Shown: positions 1 through 7,081 of the stretch, one piece after another
Layout of the letters: each line of letters begins with the position of its first letter
Numbering within the stretch: position 1 is the stretch's first letter
Origin: PNAI01 sp964575715
GTDB lineage: Bacteria; Pseudomonadota; Alphaproteobacteria; Rhizobiales; Xanthobacteraceae
Direction: 5' to 3'
Assembly (NCBI GenBank): GCA_964575715.1
Contig: CAZNSG010000252.1
Coordinates: 1-17,113, forward strand
Length of the DNA: 17,113 nucleotides
Translations under genes and position numbers: made by a program
Notes under the pieces: model-generated
What the model was told of the DNA's origin: nothing
Seen by the model: the letters and a program-made list of their open reading frames with translations, nothing else
The model's database searches: none

Positions 1-186
1 GTCGCGGCGTAGGCGCGAGACTGTCTAAAATCCAGAATGCATATCGAGTGATCAAAGAATTACCGGCAACATCAGAACCAACGATCCTGCAAAGGGCTCC
101 AAAAACTTCAATTTCCAGGTTTTTCAGCAGACTGCTAGAGCGATATTGCGGTGACTGGAATCTCTGCGATTCGGGTACGGCATCGT

Positions 187-264
187 GCCCCGGATGCGGT
201 GCAGCACAAACCCCGGCCGAGCGAAGCGAGGGCCGGGGGAAGTGCTGCATCGCTGATCCGGGGC
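187..264. repeat. intergenic GC-rich hairpin element (first of two)
   Basis: Outer arms GCCCCGGAT (187-195) and ATCCGGGGC (256-264) are inverted copies. They continue inward with GCAGCAC against GTGCTGC. An inner pair CCCCGGCC (211-218) and GGCCGGGG (231-238) encloses a GAGCGAAGCGAG loop. The whole would fold into one long stem-loop as RNA or as a DNA cruciform. Elements with this design are common between genes in Bradyrhizobium-like genomes. It lies downstream of the rsmB-like gene, so it could help end or protect that transcript; this is inference. The rest of 1-377 shows no credible gene; a 78-codon reading frame at 48-284 runs straight through the hairpin and is not coding. Confidence 0.7.
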
Positions 265-288
265 CCATAAGCTTGATAGCATGAAGGT

Positions 289-350
289 ATGGATCCCGGG
301 TCTGCAGCGCACCGCTGCACTTCGTTTCGCGCTGCGCTGCGCCCGGGACA
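289..350. repeat. intergenic GC-rich hairpin element (second of two)
   Basis: CCCGGG near 295-300 and CCCGGGA near 342-348 bracket GCAGCGCA and TGCGCTGCG arms. This gives a second stem-loop directly after the one at 187-264. The motif set (TATGGATCCCGGGTCTGC, then CGCCCGGGACACGAG) resembles a widespread rhizobial intergenic repeat. It ends about 28 bases before the stop codon of the rsmB-like gene and could act as a 3' transcript structure, which is inference. Confidence 0.65.
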
Positions 351-377
351 CGAGTTTCCAGTCAAGCTGATCCCGTT

Positions 378-1676
378 CTAGTTTCGCCGCAACAGACTGA
401 CAAAAAACCCATCCGTGTCGGTGCGCCGCGGGGTCATCAACAGCCCCTCGTCCGAAATCAGCACCGCGCGGCGGAAAAGAAAGGCGCGCTCGCCCAGCGC
501 GTTGGCGACTTCGGCAGGCGGCTGCACGGAAAACTCCCCGTGCCGACCGCAAAATTCCCGCACCTGATCGCCGTTCTCCTCATGCAACAGCGAACACGTG
601 ACATAGGCAATGCGCCCGCCCGGCTTGACCAGCCCCGCCGCGCGCTCGAGCACCGCCACCTGTTCCTTGCGCCGCTCCGCGAGCGCGCCCGGCCGCGTCC
701 GCCATTTGGCGTCCGGGTTGCGCCGCCAGGTGCCGATGCCGGTGCACGGCGCATCGATCAGCACCAGATCCATGCGGCCGGCGAGATCGGCAATCTCGCT
801 GCCGACCGATTTCGGCGTGCGTACCTGCACATTGCGCACGCCCGCGCGATCGAGCCGCGCATGGATGGGCGCCAGCCGCCGCTTGTCGTCGTCGGTGGCA
901 TAGAGCTGGCCCTTGTTCTCCATCGCAGCCGCCAGCGCCAGCGTCTTGCCGCCGCCGCCCGCGCACAGATCGACCACCTGCTCGCCCGCCTTCGCGCCGG
1001 CGAGCAGTGCCGCAAGCTGCGAGCCCTCGTCCTGAATTTCGATCGCGCCCTTGATGAACGCGAACTCCGCATGGATCGCCGGCGATTTCGCCTCGGCCTT
1101 GAGCTTGATGCGCAAGCCGCAGGGCGACCAGCGCGTCGGCTCCGGCGCGAGATCGGCGAGCATCGCAAGCGCCGACTCGCGGTTTCCTTTCAGCGTATTG
1201 ACCCGCAGATCGAGCGGCGCGCGGAGGCTGAGCGCGGCGCCCTCCTCCGCCCGCTCGTCGCCGAACACGCGAGCGAAGTGCGGATCGAGCCATTCCGGAT
1301 AGTCGCCGATGACATGCGGCGGCGCGCCATCGAGACTCGCACCGCTCAGCCGCGCCTGCTCTGTCTCCGTCAGCGGCTCCGGCGCAAAGCGCGCGCCATC
1401 CGCAAGCCGCGCAATCGCCTCCACATCGAGCCCGCGCTCGCGCTTGAGCATGCCGAGCGCAATCGCGCGCGGCGCATCGTCGCCCATGATCCAGGCGGAC
1501 GAGGCGCGCCGGCGCAGCGCGTCATAGACCAGCCCTGCGATCGCCGCGCGGTCGCCCGAACCGGCAAAGCGGTGGTCAAGCCCAAAATCCTTGAGTGCGT
1601 CGCCAGCCGGCCGCCGCCGCGCCGCAATGTCGGCGAGCACTTCGATCGCGGCCGCAAGCCGTGCGCTTGGCGTCAT
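378..1676 (-). CDS. RsmB/NOP-family SAM-dependent RNA (cytosine-5) methyltransferase
   Basis: This 432-residue protein probably methylates a cytosine in rRNA at carbon 5, as RsmB (Fmu/Sun) does on 16S rRNA. The SAM-binding motif I is visible as VDLCAGGGGKTLAL. The motif IV cysteine is Cys311 in DAPCTGIGTWRRNP. The motif VI nucleophile is Cys361 in YVTCSLLHEENGD. In this family the motif VI cysteine attacks the base and the motif IV cysteine helps release it. The N-terminal part (about 1-140) is helical and probably a reduced NusB-like RNA-binding region. The start at 1676 (MTPSARLAAAIEVL) was chosen because the longer frame to 1907 runs into the MAPEG gene and reads unlike protein there. The MAPEG gene ends 31 bases upstream on the same strand, so they may be co-transcribed. 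The family is certain; the target base is not. Confidence 0.9.
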   Translation of the reverse strand: MTPSARLAAAIEVLADIAARRRPAGDALKDFGLDHRFAGSGDRAAIAGLVYDALRRRASSAWIMGDDAPRAIALGMLKRERGLDVEAIARLADGARFAPEPLTETEQARLSGASLDGAPPHVIGDYPEWLDPHFARVFGDERAEEGAALSLRAPLDLRVNTLKGNRESALAMLADLAPEPTRWSPCGLRIKLKAEAKSPAIHAEFAFIKGAIEIQDEGSQLAALLAGAKAGEQVVDLCAGGGGKTLALAAAMENKGQLYATDDDKRRLAPIHARLDRAGVRNVQVRTPKSVGSEIADLAGRMDLVLIDAPCTGIGTWRRNPDAKWRTRPGALAERRKEQVAVLERAAGLVKPGGRIAYVTCSLLHEENGDQVREFCGRHGEFSVQPPAEVANALGERAFLFRRAVLISDEGLLMTPRRTDTDGFFVSLLRRN

Positions 1677-1707
1677 CCGAGATCGAACGATTTGCGGCGC
1701 GAGATTT

Positions 1708-2142
1708 TCATAATAGCCCAATGCCTTCCATCGCCAACAGCACCACATGCCCGACCAGCACGGCCACCGCAAGGAAATTGATCGTAAAAACATTGCCGCG
1801 CAGCGGTACGTTGTCGGAGAGCGTCTGCACCAGCGTATGAATGACCCGACCGGCGACAAACACCCAGGCGGCAGCAATATCGACCATGCCCACCCGGTCG
1901 AGCGCAATCAGCAGCACAACCGCCGCGTAGAAAATTACCGGCAGCTCGAACTGGTTCGAGAGATTGCGGCTCACGCGGGCGATATAGCGCGGCTCCTCAC
2001 GGCTCAAGACATAGGAGGAATATTCAACATCGCCGCGCCTGACCGCGTCCACGCGCACCACGGTCAGCCACGCATAGAGCATGAAAGTCCAGCCGATCTG
2101 CGCGAGCATCGGCCACAGAATGTAAGAGACGTTTCCGGTCAT
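1708..2142 (-). CDS. MAPEG family integral membrane protein
   Basis: This small membrane protein of 144 residues has four predicted transmembrane helices, at about 5-28, 66-84, 88-106 and 118-138. That is the MAPEG layout (membrane-associated proteins in eicosanoid and glutathione metabolism). The family signature is seen in the polar loop ending RVSRNLSNQFELPVIFY and in the GRVIHTLVQT helix. Eukaryotic members are glutathione transferases or peroxidases, but bacterial members of this short type mostly have no assigned reaction. The start at 2142 (MTGNVSYILW) is preferred over 2181 because the helix begins right after it, and the longer start would bring the gene close to the divergent gene at 2211. 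It precedes the rsmB-like gene on the same strand. Function beyond membership is unknown. Confidence 0.85.
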   Translation of the reverse strand: MTGNVSYILWPMLAQIGWTFMLYAWLTVVRVDAVRRGDVEYSSYVLSREEPRYIARVSRNLSNQFELPVIFYAAVVLLIALDRVGMVDIAAAWVFVAGRVIHTLVQTLSDNVPLRGNVFTINFLAVAVLVGHVVLLAMEGIGLL

Positions 2143-2210
2143 GGTCGAGTCAGTGTAAACTTGTCTTATTAATCGCTCCACCGTCGATCCACAGCCGAGG
2201 TAATCGGACG

Positions 2211-2939
2211 ATGACGTTTTTGCTTGCGCTGCTCGCCGGCATCGTCGGCGCCGTTGTCGGCGCTTTCCTGGGTGCCGCTATCGGGGCGATGCTTGCGCCT
2301 TATCTTGGCATATCGAGTTTCGAAGGCGCGGCCGGCTATTTTGCCATATTTTTGATAGCCCCGCTCGGCGGCATCCTCGGCCTCATCATCGGCGTCGTAT
2401 TGCTGTTGCGGAGTCGTGGCGTTCGCTCGTTCGGCGCCACCGCGGGCCGCTTTGGCCTTGTCATTGTCACAATCATCGCACTGGTCGCCGCCGGCATCGG
2501 CTACATGTACTTCGACCGCGACATCGTCAATTCCAACGGCCTCCCGCCGCAACTTGCTTTCGAAATCCGGCTGGCGGCCGGCGCGGCCCTGCCGGCATCG
2601 CCGAACGACATCGTCATCCATCTCGATTCCAAGAAGGGTCATGCACCAGCCAGCATCGCCGCCGATAAATTCCGGCGCGACGGCGACCGGCCGGTGATTG
2701 CCGGCACGGTCGAGATATATTACCGCGAGTCGCAGCGCCTCCTGGTCATGCGGCTGCCAAACGAGCCCGACAGGATTTTCGCGCTCAAGCTCGGCAGGGA
2801 TGCCAAGCACGCGAAGGAGTTTGGCGCTTGGCAACGCGTCGATCACATTTTCGAACCGGGCCAAGACTCCGCGCGGCGCGCCACGGCCAATGACAATTAC
2901 GAAGTCCGCTATCGCGCGGTATGGGTGGGCGAGGACTGA
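2211..2939 (+). CDS. hypothetical membrane protein with glycine-zipper N-terminus
   Basis: I do not recognise a named family for this 242-residue protein. Three hydrophobic helices are visible at about 3-32, 42-67 and 80-100, followed by a soluble domain of about 140 residues. The first helix has glycines spaced like a zipper (GIVGAVVGAFLGAAIGAM), a pattern that favours close helix packing or oligomers. The C-terminal domain is mixed beta and alpha (EIRLAAGAALPASPNDIVIH, VIAGTVEIYYRESQRLLVM), with short aromatic-rich strands that suggest a periplasmic beta domain. GAGG about nine bases before the ATG is a fair ribosome-binding site. It is divergent from the MAPEG gene across 68 bases. Its stop is 4 bases from the end of the convergent methyltransferase gene, leaving no room for a separate terminator. 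Confidence 0.75.
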   Translation: MTFLLALLAGIVGAVVGAFLGAAIGAMLAPYLGISSFEGAAGYFAIFLIAPLGGILGLIIGVVLLLRSRGVRSFGATAGRFGLVIVTIIALVAAGIGYMYFDRDIVNSNGLPPQLAFEIRLAAGAALPASPNDIVIHLDSKKGHAPASIAADKFRRDGDRPVIAGTVEIYYRESQRLLVMRLPNEPDRIFALKLGRDAKHAKEFGAWQRVDHIFEPGQDSARRATANDNYEVRYRAVWVGED

Positions 2940-2943
2940 TCCA

Positions 2944-3504
2944 CTATAGTTTGATGCTGATCCCGGTCTCGCGGTCTTCGTCGATGAATGCCGTCAGCCA
3001 TTTCCTTGCGTCGAGCAGCGCCACCAACACCGTAGCCGCCGTGCCGCCGTGGTTGAGGTTCGCGGTGATCAGCAGTCCGCGTGGCCGCAACAGCTTGCGC
3101 AGCGTCTCGTGCACCGCTTGCACCGGCGCTCCGCCGTCGAAAAAGGCGACATCGTAGGGCCCTTCGAGCGTCGTCACCACTTTGGCGAATTCGCCCTCGT
3201 GCACGATGATGCGCTTGGTCATGCCGGCGGCGGAAAAATTCGCGCGCGCGAGCTTCGCATGTTCGGGATCGCGCTCGATGGTGTCGATTTTGGCTTTCGG
3301 CGCGCCGTTTGCGAAGGAGAGCGCGGTGTAGCCGAGCGCACAGCCAAGCTCCACGATGCGCTTTGCATCCGCGGCGGCAGCAAGCGCGCCGAGCAGCGGA
3401 CCGTTGTCGTAGGGCCAGGCACTGCAGCCGTGCTTCGAACGATGCTTAAGCGTCGCCTCCCGAACCGATGCAAATGGATCGTTGGATTTTTTTCGGCTGG
3501 CCAT
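2944..3504 (-). CDS. class I SAM-dependent methyltransferase, small O-methyltransferase-like
   Basis: This 186-residue protein has a Rossmann methyltransferase core. SAM-binding motif I is RIVELGCALGYTALSFA (about 49-65). The acidic strand-2 residue is in IDTIERDPEHAKLA (about 73-87), and motif IV is YDVAFFDGGAP (about 117-127). The arrangement resembles catechol-type O-methyltransferases, but the substrate cannot be read from the sequence. The ATG at 3504 is preceded by GGAAG with about ten bases of spacing. A longer frame with an ATG at 3585 overlaps the stop codon of the MDR gene in an ATGA pattern. That frame was rejected because the intervening bases are a guaB 3' remnant read out of frame. 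It converges on the membrane protein gene with a 4-base gap. Confidence 0.85.
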   Translation of the reverse strand: MASRKKSNDPFASVREATLKHRSKHGCSAWPYDNGPLLGALAAAADAKRIVELGCALGYTALSFANGAPKAKIDTIERDPEHAKLARANFSAAGMTKRIIVHEGEFAKVVTTLEGPYDVAFFDGGAPVQAVHETLRKLLRPRGLLITANLNHGGTAATVLVALLDARKWLTAFIDEDRETGISIKL

Positions 3505-3535
3505 GGCATCAACACTTCCGCTCGGGAAAGGAGCA

Positions 3536-3586
3536 TCATCCCCAGCCCGGATAATTCGGGCTCTCGCGCGTGTTGGCCACGTCATG
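3536..3586 (-). pseudogene. degenerate second copy of the guaB 3' end
   Basis: Read on the minus strand, this stretch encodes HDVANTRESPNYPGWG followed by TGA. The real GuaB C-terminus is HDVTITRESPNYPGRG followed by TGA. Both copies share 27 identical bases (3546-3572 and 4574-4600), extending to 35 of 37 at 3536-3572 and 4564-4600. Homology stops exactly at the stop codon on one side and around the HDV codons on the other. Two of the upstream codons differ only silently (CAT/CAC, GAC/GAT), so the likeness is protein-coding and not chance. The MDR stop codon at 3584-3582 is formed by remnant bases. The copy has no start, promoter or function of its own; it marks a junction. Confidence 0.85.
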
Positions 3587-4556
3587 CCCCCACGGTTACG
3601 ACCACGCTGCCCCTCTTGCGCCTGGTTTCTACATAAGCGTGTGCCTCGGCCATCTGCGCAAACTTGTAGCGCCGGTCGATGACCGGCCTCAGCACGCCGG
3701 TTTCCGCCAGATCGGCCAGCCGCCGCACATCGTCGGGGCGCTCCTCGGCAGGGCCGGCAATCACCTTTTTGCTGCCGGTCAACGGCACCCATAGGATTGC
3801 GAGCAACGCGGGAATCCCGCCCGCAATCGCCAGCAGCCGTCCCTTTTCCCTGAGCACGTCCTTGCAGCGGGCAAACGACGTTGCCCCCACCGTATCGGCG
3901 ATGATGTCAAAGATCTCGCTGCGCGCAGCGAAATCCTCCTTGGCATAGTCGATCACCCGATCGGCCCCCAATGACGTTACAAGATCGAAATTGGTCCTGC
4001 TGGTCACACCGGTCACCTCGGCCCCGAAATGCTTCGCAAGCTGTATCAGCGCGGTCCCGACGCCCCCCGAAGCACCGACGACCAGCACCTTGTCGCCAGC
4101 CTTGATGTCCGCCTTGCGCAGATAATGCAGCGCCGTCGAGCCGCCAAAGCACAGCGTAGCGGCCTCCTCGAACGAGAGGTTCGAAGGCTTGAGCGCCACC
4201 GGACCGTCCTCGGCCAAGACGCGGTATTGCGCATGGCAACCCATCCGCCATCCGGGAAAGCCAAAGACCTCGTCACCGGGTTTGAATTTTTTCACGTCCT
4301 TGCCGACGGTTTCGACGACCCCAGCCAGCTCGCTGCCCAGAATGGGCTGTCTTGGCCGCATGATGCCCAAGGCAAGGCGTGCAATGGGCCCAAAGCCCTT
4401 GGGCATCTCGAGCGTCCGGACACGCCAGTCGCCAGCGGTCACCGTCGTCGCATGGATTTTGATGAGGATTTCATTGTCCTTGGGCACGGGCTTTTGCACG
4501 TCCACAAGTTCAACAACCTCGGGCCCGCCATAGCGGCGACAGACATAGGCTTTCAT
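3582..4556 (-). CDS. NAD(P)-dependent MDR oxidoreductase, quinone-reductase-like
   Basis: This 324-residue medium-chain dehydrogenase/reductase probably uses NADPH to reduce a quinone, enone or aldehyde. The N-terminal GroES-like domain (about 1-125) contains the family signature PILGSELAGVVETVGKDVKK followed by FKPGDEVFGF. The nucleotide fold begins at VLVVGASGGVGTALIQLAK (about 157-175). The four-cysteine structural zinc lobe of true alcohol dehydrogenases is absent, which points to the quinone oxidoreductase branch. Its ATG lies 7 bases beyond the guaB stop codon, so it may be translated from the guaB message. A guaB 3' remnant lies directly past its other end, so the gene looks inserted between guaB and the small methyltransferase gene. 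The physiological substrate is unknown. Confidence 0.88.
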   Translation of the reverse strand: MKAYVCRRYGGPEVVELVDVQKPVPKDNEILIKIHATTVTAGDWRVRTLEMPKGFGPIARLALGIMRPRQPILGSELAGVVETVGKDVKKFKPGDEVFGFPGWRMGCHAQYRVLAEDGPVALKPSNLSFEEAATLCFGGSTALHYLRKADIKAGDKVLVVGASGGVGTALIQLAKHFGAEVTGVTSRTNFDLVTSLGADRVIDYAKEDFAARSEIFDIIADTVGATSFARCKDVLREKGRLLAIAGGIPALLAILWVPLTGSKKVIAGPAEERPDDVRRLADLAETGVLRPVIDRRYKFAQMAEAHAYVETRRKRGSVVVTVGA

Positions 4557-4563
4557 CGGCCGG

Positions 4564-4600
4564 TCATCCCCTACCCGGATAATTCGGGCTCTCGCGCGTG
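4564..4600. repeat. direct repeat at the guaB 3' end (partner at 3536-3572)
   Basis: This 37-base direct repeat has two mismatches (ta against ag at positions 9-10 of the repeat) and includes a core of 27 identical bases. The second copy starts 1028 bases to the left. It begins exactly at the guaB stop codon and runs into the coding end of guaB. The pair brackets the MDR gene. The layout is like the two half sites left when an element enters the 3' end of a gene and restores it, but no integrase is present. Confidence 0.8.
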
Positions 4601-6057
4601 ATCGTCACATCGTGCACGTGACTCTCGCGCAGGCCGGCAGCCGAGATGCGCACGAACTCCGCTTTCTTCTGGAACTCGGCGAGGTTCGCCGCCCCGACAT
4701 AGCCCATGGCCGCGCGCAAGCCGCCGGTGAGCTGATGCAGCACGGTCGCGGCCGTGCCTTTGTAGGGCACCTGCCCCTCGATGCCTTCCGGCACCAGCTT
4801 AAGATGATCCCTGATGTCCTTCTGGAAATAACGATCGGCCGAGCCGCGCGCCATGGCGCCCACCGAGCCCATGCCGCGAAAGCTCTTATACGAGCGGCCT
4901 TGATAGAGAAACACCTCGCCTGGCGTCTCGTCGGTGCCGGCGAGCAATGCGCCAACCATGGCGACATCGGCGCCCGCAGCCAGCGCCTTGGCTAGATCGC
5001 CGGAATATTTGATGCCGCCGTCGGCGATCACCGGCGTGCGCGATTTCCGTGCCACCTCCACCGCGTCCATGATCGCGGTGAGCTGCGGAACGCCGACGCC
5101 GGCCACGATACGCGTGGTGCAGATCGAACCCGGTCCGATGCCGACTTTGATCGCGTCGGCGCCGGCATCGATCAGCGCCTTGGCGCCGTCGGCGGTCGCG
5201 ATATTGCCGGCCACCACCTGCACGGCGTTCGAGAGCCGCTTGATGCGCTCCACCGCTGCGAGCACATGCCGCGAATGGCCGTGCGCGGTATCCACCACCA
5301 CGAGATCGACGCCGGCATCGATCAGCATCTCGCTGCGCTTGAAACCCGCCTCGCCGACCGAGGTGGCCGCCGCCACCCGCAGACGCCCCTGCTCGTCCTT
5401 GCAGGCATTGGGGTTGGCCACCGCTTTTTCGATGTCCTTGACCGTGATCAGCCCGACGCAACGGTATTGCGCGTCGACCACCAGGAGTTTTTCGATGCGA
5501 TGCTGGTGCAACAGGCGCTTGGCCTCGTCCTGGCCAACGCCCTCGCGCACGGTGACGAGCCGATCCTTGGTCATCAGCTCGAAAACCTTTTGGCGCGGAT
5601 CGGTGGCAAAGCGCACGTCGCGGTTGGTCAGAATGCCGACCAGCTTGCCGGCTTTGCCGTTGCCGCCGCCCTCGACCACCGGAATGCCGGAGATGTTGTG
5701 TTCCTTGCGCAGCACGAGCGCATCGGCCAACGTCGCGTCGGGGCTAATCGTGATCGGGTTGACCACCATGCCGGACTCAAACCGCTTGACCTGCCGCACC
5801 TGCGCCGCCTGCACGTCGGGTTCGAGGTTGCGGTGAACCACGCCGATGCCGCCGGCTTGCGCCATGGCGATCGCCATCTTGGCCTCGGTCACCGTGTCCA
5901 TGGCGGAGGCCACGATGGGAATGTTGAGAACTATTTCCCGCGTGATCTGGGTGCGGATATCGACCTCGGACGGCAGCACGTCCGAGAGCCCCGGCAACAG
6001 CAGGACATCGTCGTAGGAGAGCGTCTCACGGGGAGAATGATTGTTTTTTACAGCCAT
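4564..6057 (-). CDS. guaB: IMP dehydrogenase
   Basis: This enzyme oxidises IMP to XMP with NAD+, the committed step of guanine nucleotide synthesis in the cytosol. The 497 residues match the usual bacterial length. The barrel opens with LSYDDVLLLPGLSDVLPSEV. A CBS-domain pair occupies about residues 93-215 and ends in VGLITVKDIEKA. The catalytic loop is GIGPGSICTTRIVAGVGVPQ with the nucleophile Cys313. The IMP phosphate site is visible in VIADGGIKYSGDLAKAL, and the flap carries RGMGSVGAMARGSADRYFQ. A TTG at 6063 is in frame, but the ATG at 6057 (MAVKNNHSPRETLSYDD) gives the usual N-terminus. The stop codon falls in a repeat shared with the remnant at 3536-3586. The 172 bases between this start and rlmE hold no gene or clear promoter that I can defend. 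Confidence 0.97.
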   Translation of the reverse strand: MAVKNNHSPRETLSYDDVLLLPGLSDVLPSEVDIRTQITREIVLNIPIVASAMDTVTEAKMAIAMAQAGGIGVVHRNLEPDVQAAQVRQVKRFESGMVVNPITISPDATLADALVLRKEHNISGIPVVEGGGNGKAGKLVGILTNRDVRFATDPRQKVFELMTKDRLVTVREGVGQDEAKRLLHQHRIEKLLVVDAQYRCVGLITVKDIEKAVANPNACKDEQGRLRVAAATSVGEAGFKRSEMLIDAGVDLVVVDTAHGHSRHVLAAVERIKRLSNAVQVVAGNIATADGAKALIDAGADAIKVGIGPGSICTTRIVAGVGVPQLTAIMDAVEVARKSRTPVIADGGIKYSGDLAKALAAGADVAMVGALLAGTDETPGEVFLYQGRSYKSFRGMGSVGAMARGSADRYFQKDIRDHLKLVPEGIEGQVPYKGTAATVLHQLTGGLRAAMGYVGAANLAEFQKKAEFVRISAAGLRESHVHDVTITRESPNYPGRG

Positions 6058-6229
6058 CGCCAATCCATTCCGCCCGCGTGCGGGCTCATGCGGCCCGCCG
6101 GATGACGGATGATCGGACTTTTGCGAGGAACTTATGCAGCCCTCGCCCGACTCGGGCGGCCCGCTTTTGGGTTGGCGACGGTCGATAGCATGCCGGCGCG
6201 GGGATTCAAAGCACTTTTGGGTGACAAAC

Positions 6230-6910
6230 TCAGCGCGCGGGATTCCGAAACCCCGTTGCCAGCACGTAAAGCTCGGCCGAATCCGCCCGGCTGGCGGCTG
6301 GCTTTACATGCTTTACGCTCGCGAAGTCGCGCTTAAGCGCCGCCAGCAGCGACGCTTCCGTCCCGCCCTGGATCACTTTGGAAAGGAACACGCCGCCGGG
6401 CTTGAGCACTTCGCGGGCGAACTCCGCCGCCGCTTCAACCAGCGCCATGATTTTCAAGTGATCGGTCGCGCGATGACCGGTTGCGTTCGCCGCCATGTCG
6501 GAGAGCACCACGTCGGCCGGTCCCCCGAGCCGATCTTTGATTTTTTCCGGCGCACGCGGATCGAGAAAATCGAGCTGGATGAAATCCACCCCCGGCACCG
6601 CTCCCATCTCTAGCACGTCGATGGCGACCACGCGGCCGCGCGCGCCCACGCGCTTGGCTGCCACCTGGCTCCAGCCGCCAGGCGCCGCGCCAAGGTCGAC
6701 CACGCGCGCGCCGCTCTTGAGCACATGATGCTTGTCGTCGATTTCCGAAAGCTTGAACGCCGCGCGCGAGCGAAAGCCCTCGCGCTTGGCGCGCGCTACA
6801 TATGGATCATTGAGCTGGCGTCCGAGCCAGCGCTGCGAGGACAGCGAGCGGCCCTTCGCCTTAACCCGAACTTTCAATTCTCGGTTGACGCCTCGTTGCT
6901 TATCACGCAT
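6230..6910 (-). CDS. rlmE: 23S rRNA 2'-O-ribose methyltransferase RlmE (FtsJ/RrmJ)
   Basis: RlmE methylates the 2'-OH of a uridine in the A loop of 23S rRNA and supports late 50S assembly. The protein is 226 residues, close to family length. All four catalytic tetrad residues are visible: Lys53 in SRAAFKLSEID, Asp138 in VLSDMAANATGHRATDH, Lys178 in VFLSKVIQGG and Glu213 in SAELYVLATG. The SAM motif is VVDLGAAPGGWSQVA. The start at 6910 (MRDKQRGVNRELKVR) was chosen because longer frames run through the palindromic repeat at 6925-7050. The N-terminus is strongly basic, fitting RNA binding. The ppx/gppA-like gene lies upstream on the same strand, separated by that repeat. Confidence 0.95.
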   Translation of the reverse strand: MRDKQRGVNRELKVRVKAKGRSLSSQRWLGRQLNDPYVARAKREGFRSRAAFKLSEIDDKHHVLKSGARVVDLGAAPGGWSQVAAKRVGARGRVVAIDVLEMGAVPGVDFIQLDFLDPRAPEKIKDRLGGPADVVLSDMAANATGHRATDHLKIMALVEAAAEFAREVLKPGGVFLSKVIQGGTEASLLAALKRDFASVKHVKPAASRADSAELYVLATGFRNPAR

Positions 6911-6924
6911 CGACAACTTTCCTT

Positions 6925-7050
6925 CCTCCCCCTGAAAGGGGGAGGGTGGCGAGCCGCGAAGCGGCGAGCCGGGTGGAGGTCCGTTCTTGCCGGAAGCGAC
7001 CCCCACCCTGTCTCGCTTTGCTCGACATCCCTCCCCCTTTCAGGGGGAGG
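6925..7050. repeat. intergenic double-palindrome repeat
   Basis: The two ends (6925-6946 and 7029-7050) are perfect inverted copies of each other over 22 bases. Each is nearly self-complementary (CCCCCTGAAAGGGGG and CCCCCTTTCAGGGGG cores). Between them lie GCGAGCCGCGAAGCGGCGAG and ACCCCCACCCTGTCTCGC, which also pair in part. It fills most of the 171-base gap between the phosphatase and rlmE genes. The order of motifs (GGAGGGT, GGGTGG, CCCACCC, CTCGCTT, CCCTCCCC) matches the repeat at 10955-11118, so both probably belong to one family of non-autonomous intergenic repeats. In RNA it would form a strong structure between the two genes. Confidence 0.85.
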
Positions 7051-7081
7051 GAAAACACTAAACCGCCTCGCCGTACGAACC

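Noticed and set aside
540..1781. 413-codon plus-strand reading frame opposite the rsmB-like gene
   Set aside because: It is an Arg/Ala-rich antisense shadow of a gene with all catalytic motifs in place, a usual product of high GC.
1677..1907. N-terminal extension of the rsmB-like gene to 1907
   Set aside because: It overlaps the MAPEG gene in another frame and its translation is rich in Cys, Trp and Arg with no family likeness.
2944..3585. Longer methyltransferase start at 3585 forming an ATGA overlap with the MDR stop codon
   Set aside because: The bases between 3585 and 3536 are a guaB 3' remnant read in another frame, and the ATG at 3504 has its own ribosome-binding site and gives a normal family N-terminus.
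6925..7050. CRISPR array or rho-independent terminator at the palindromes
   Set aside because: There are only two inverted, not direct, copies with no spacers, and no run of T follows either stem.
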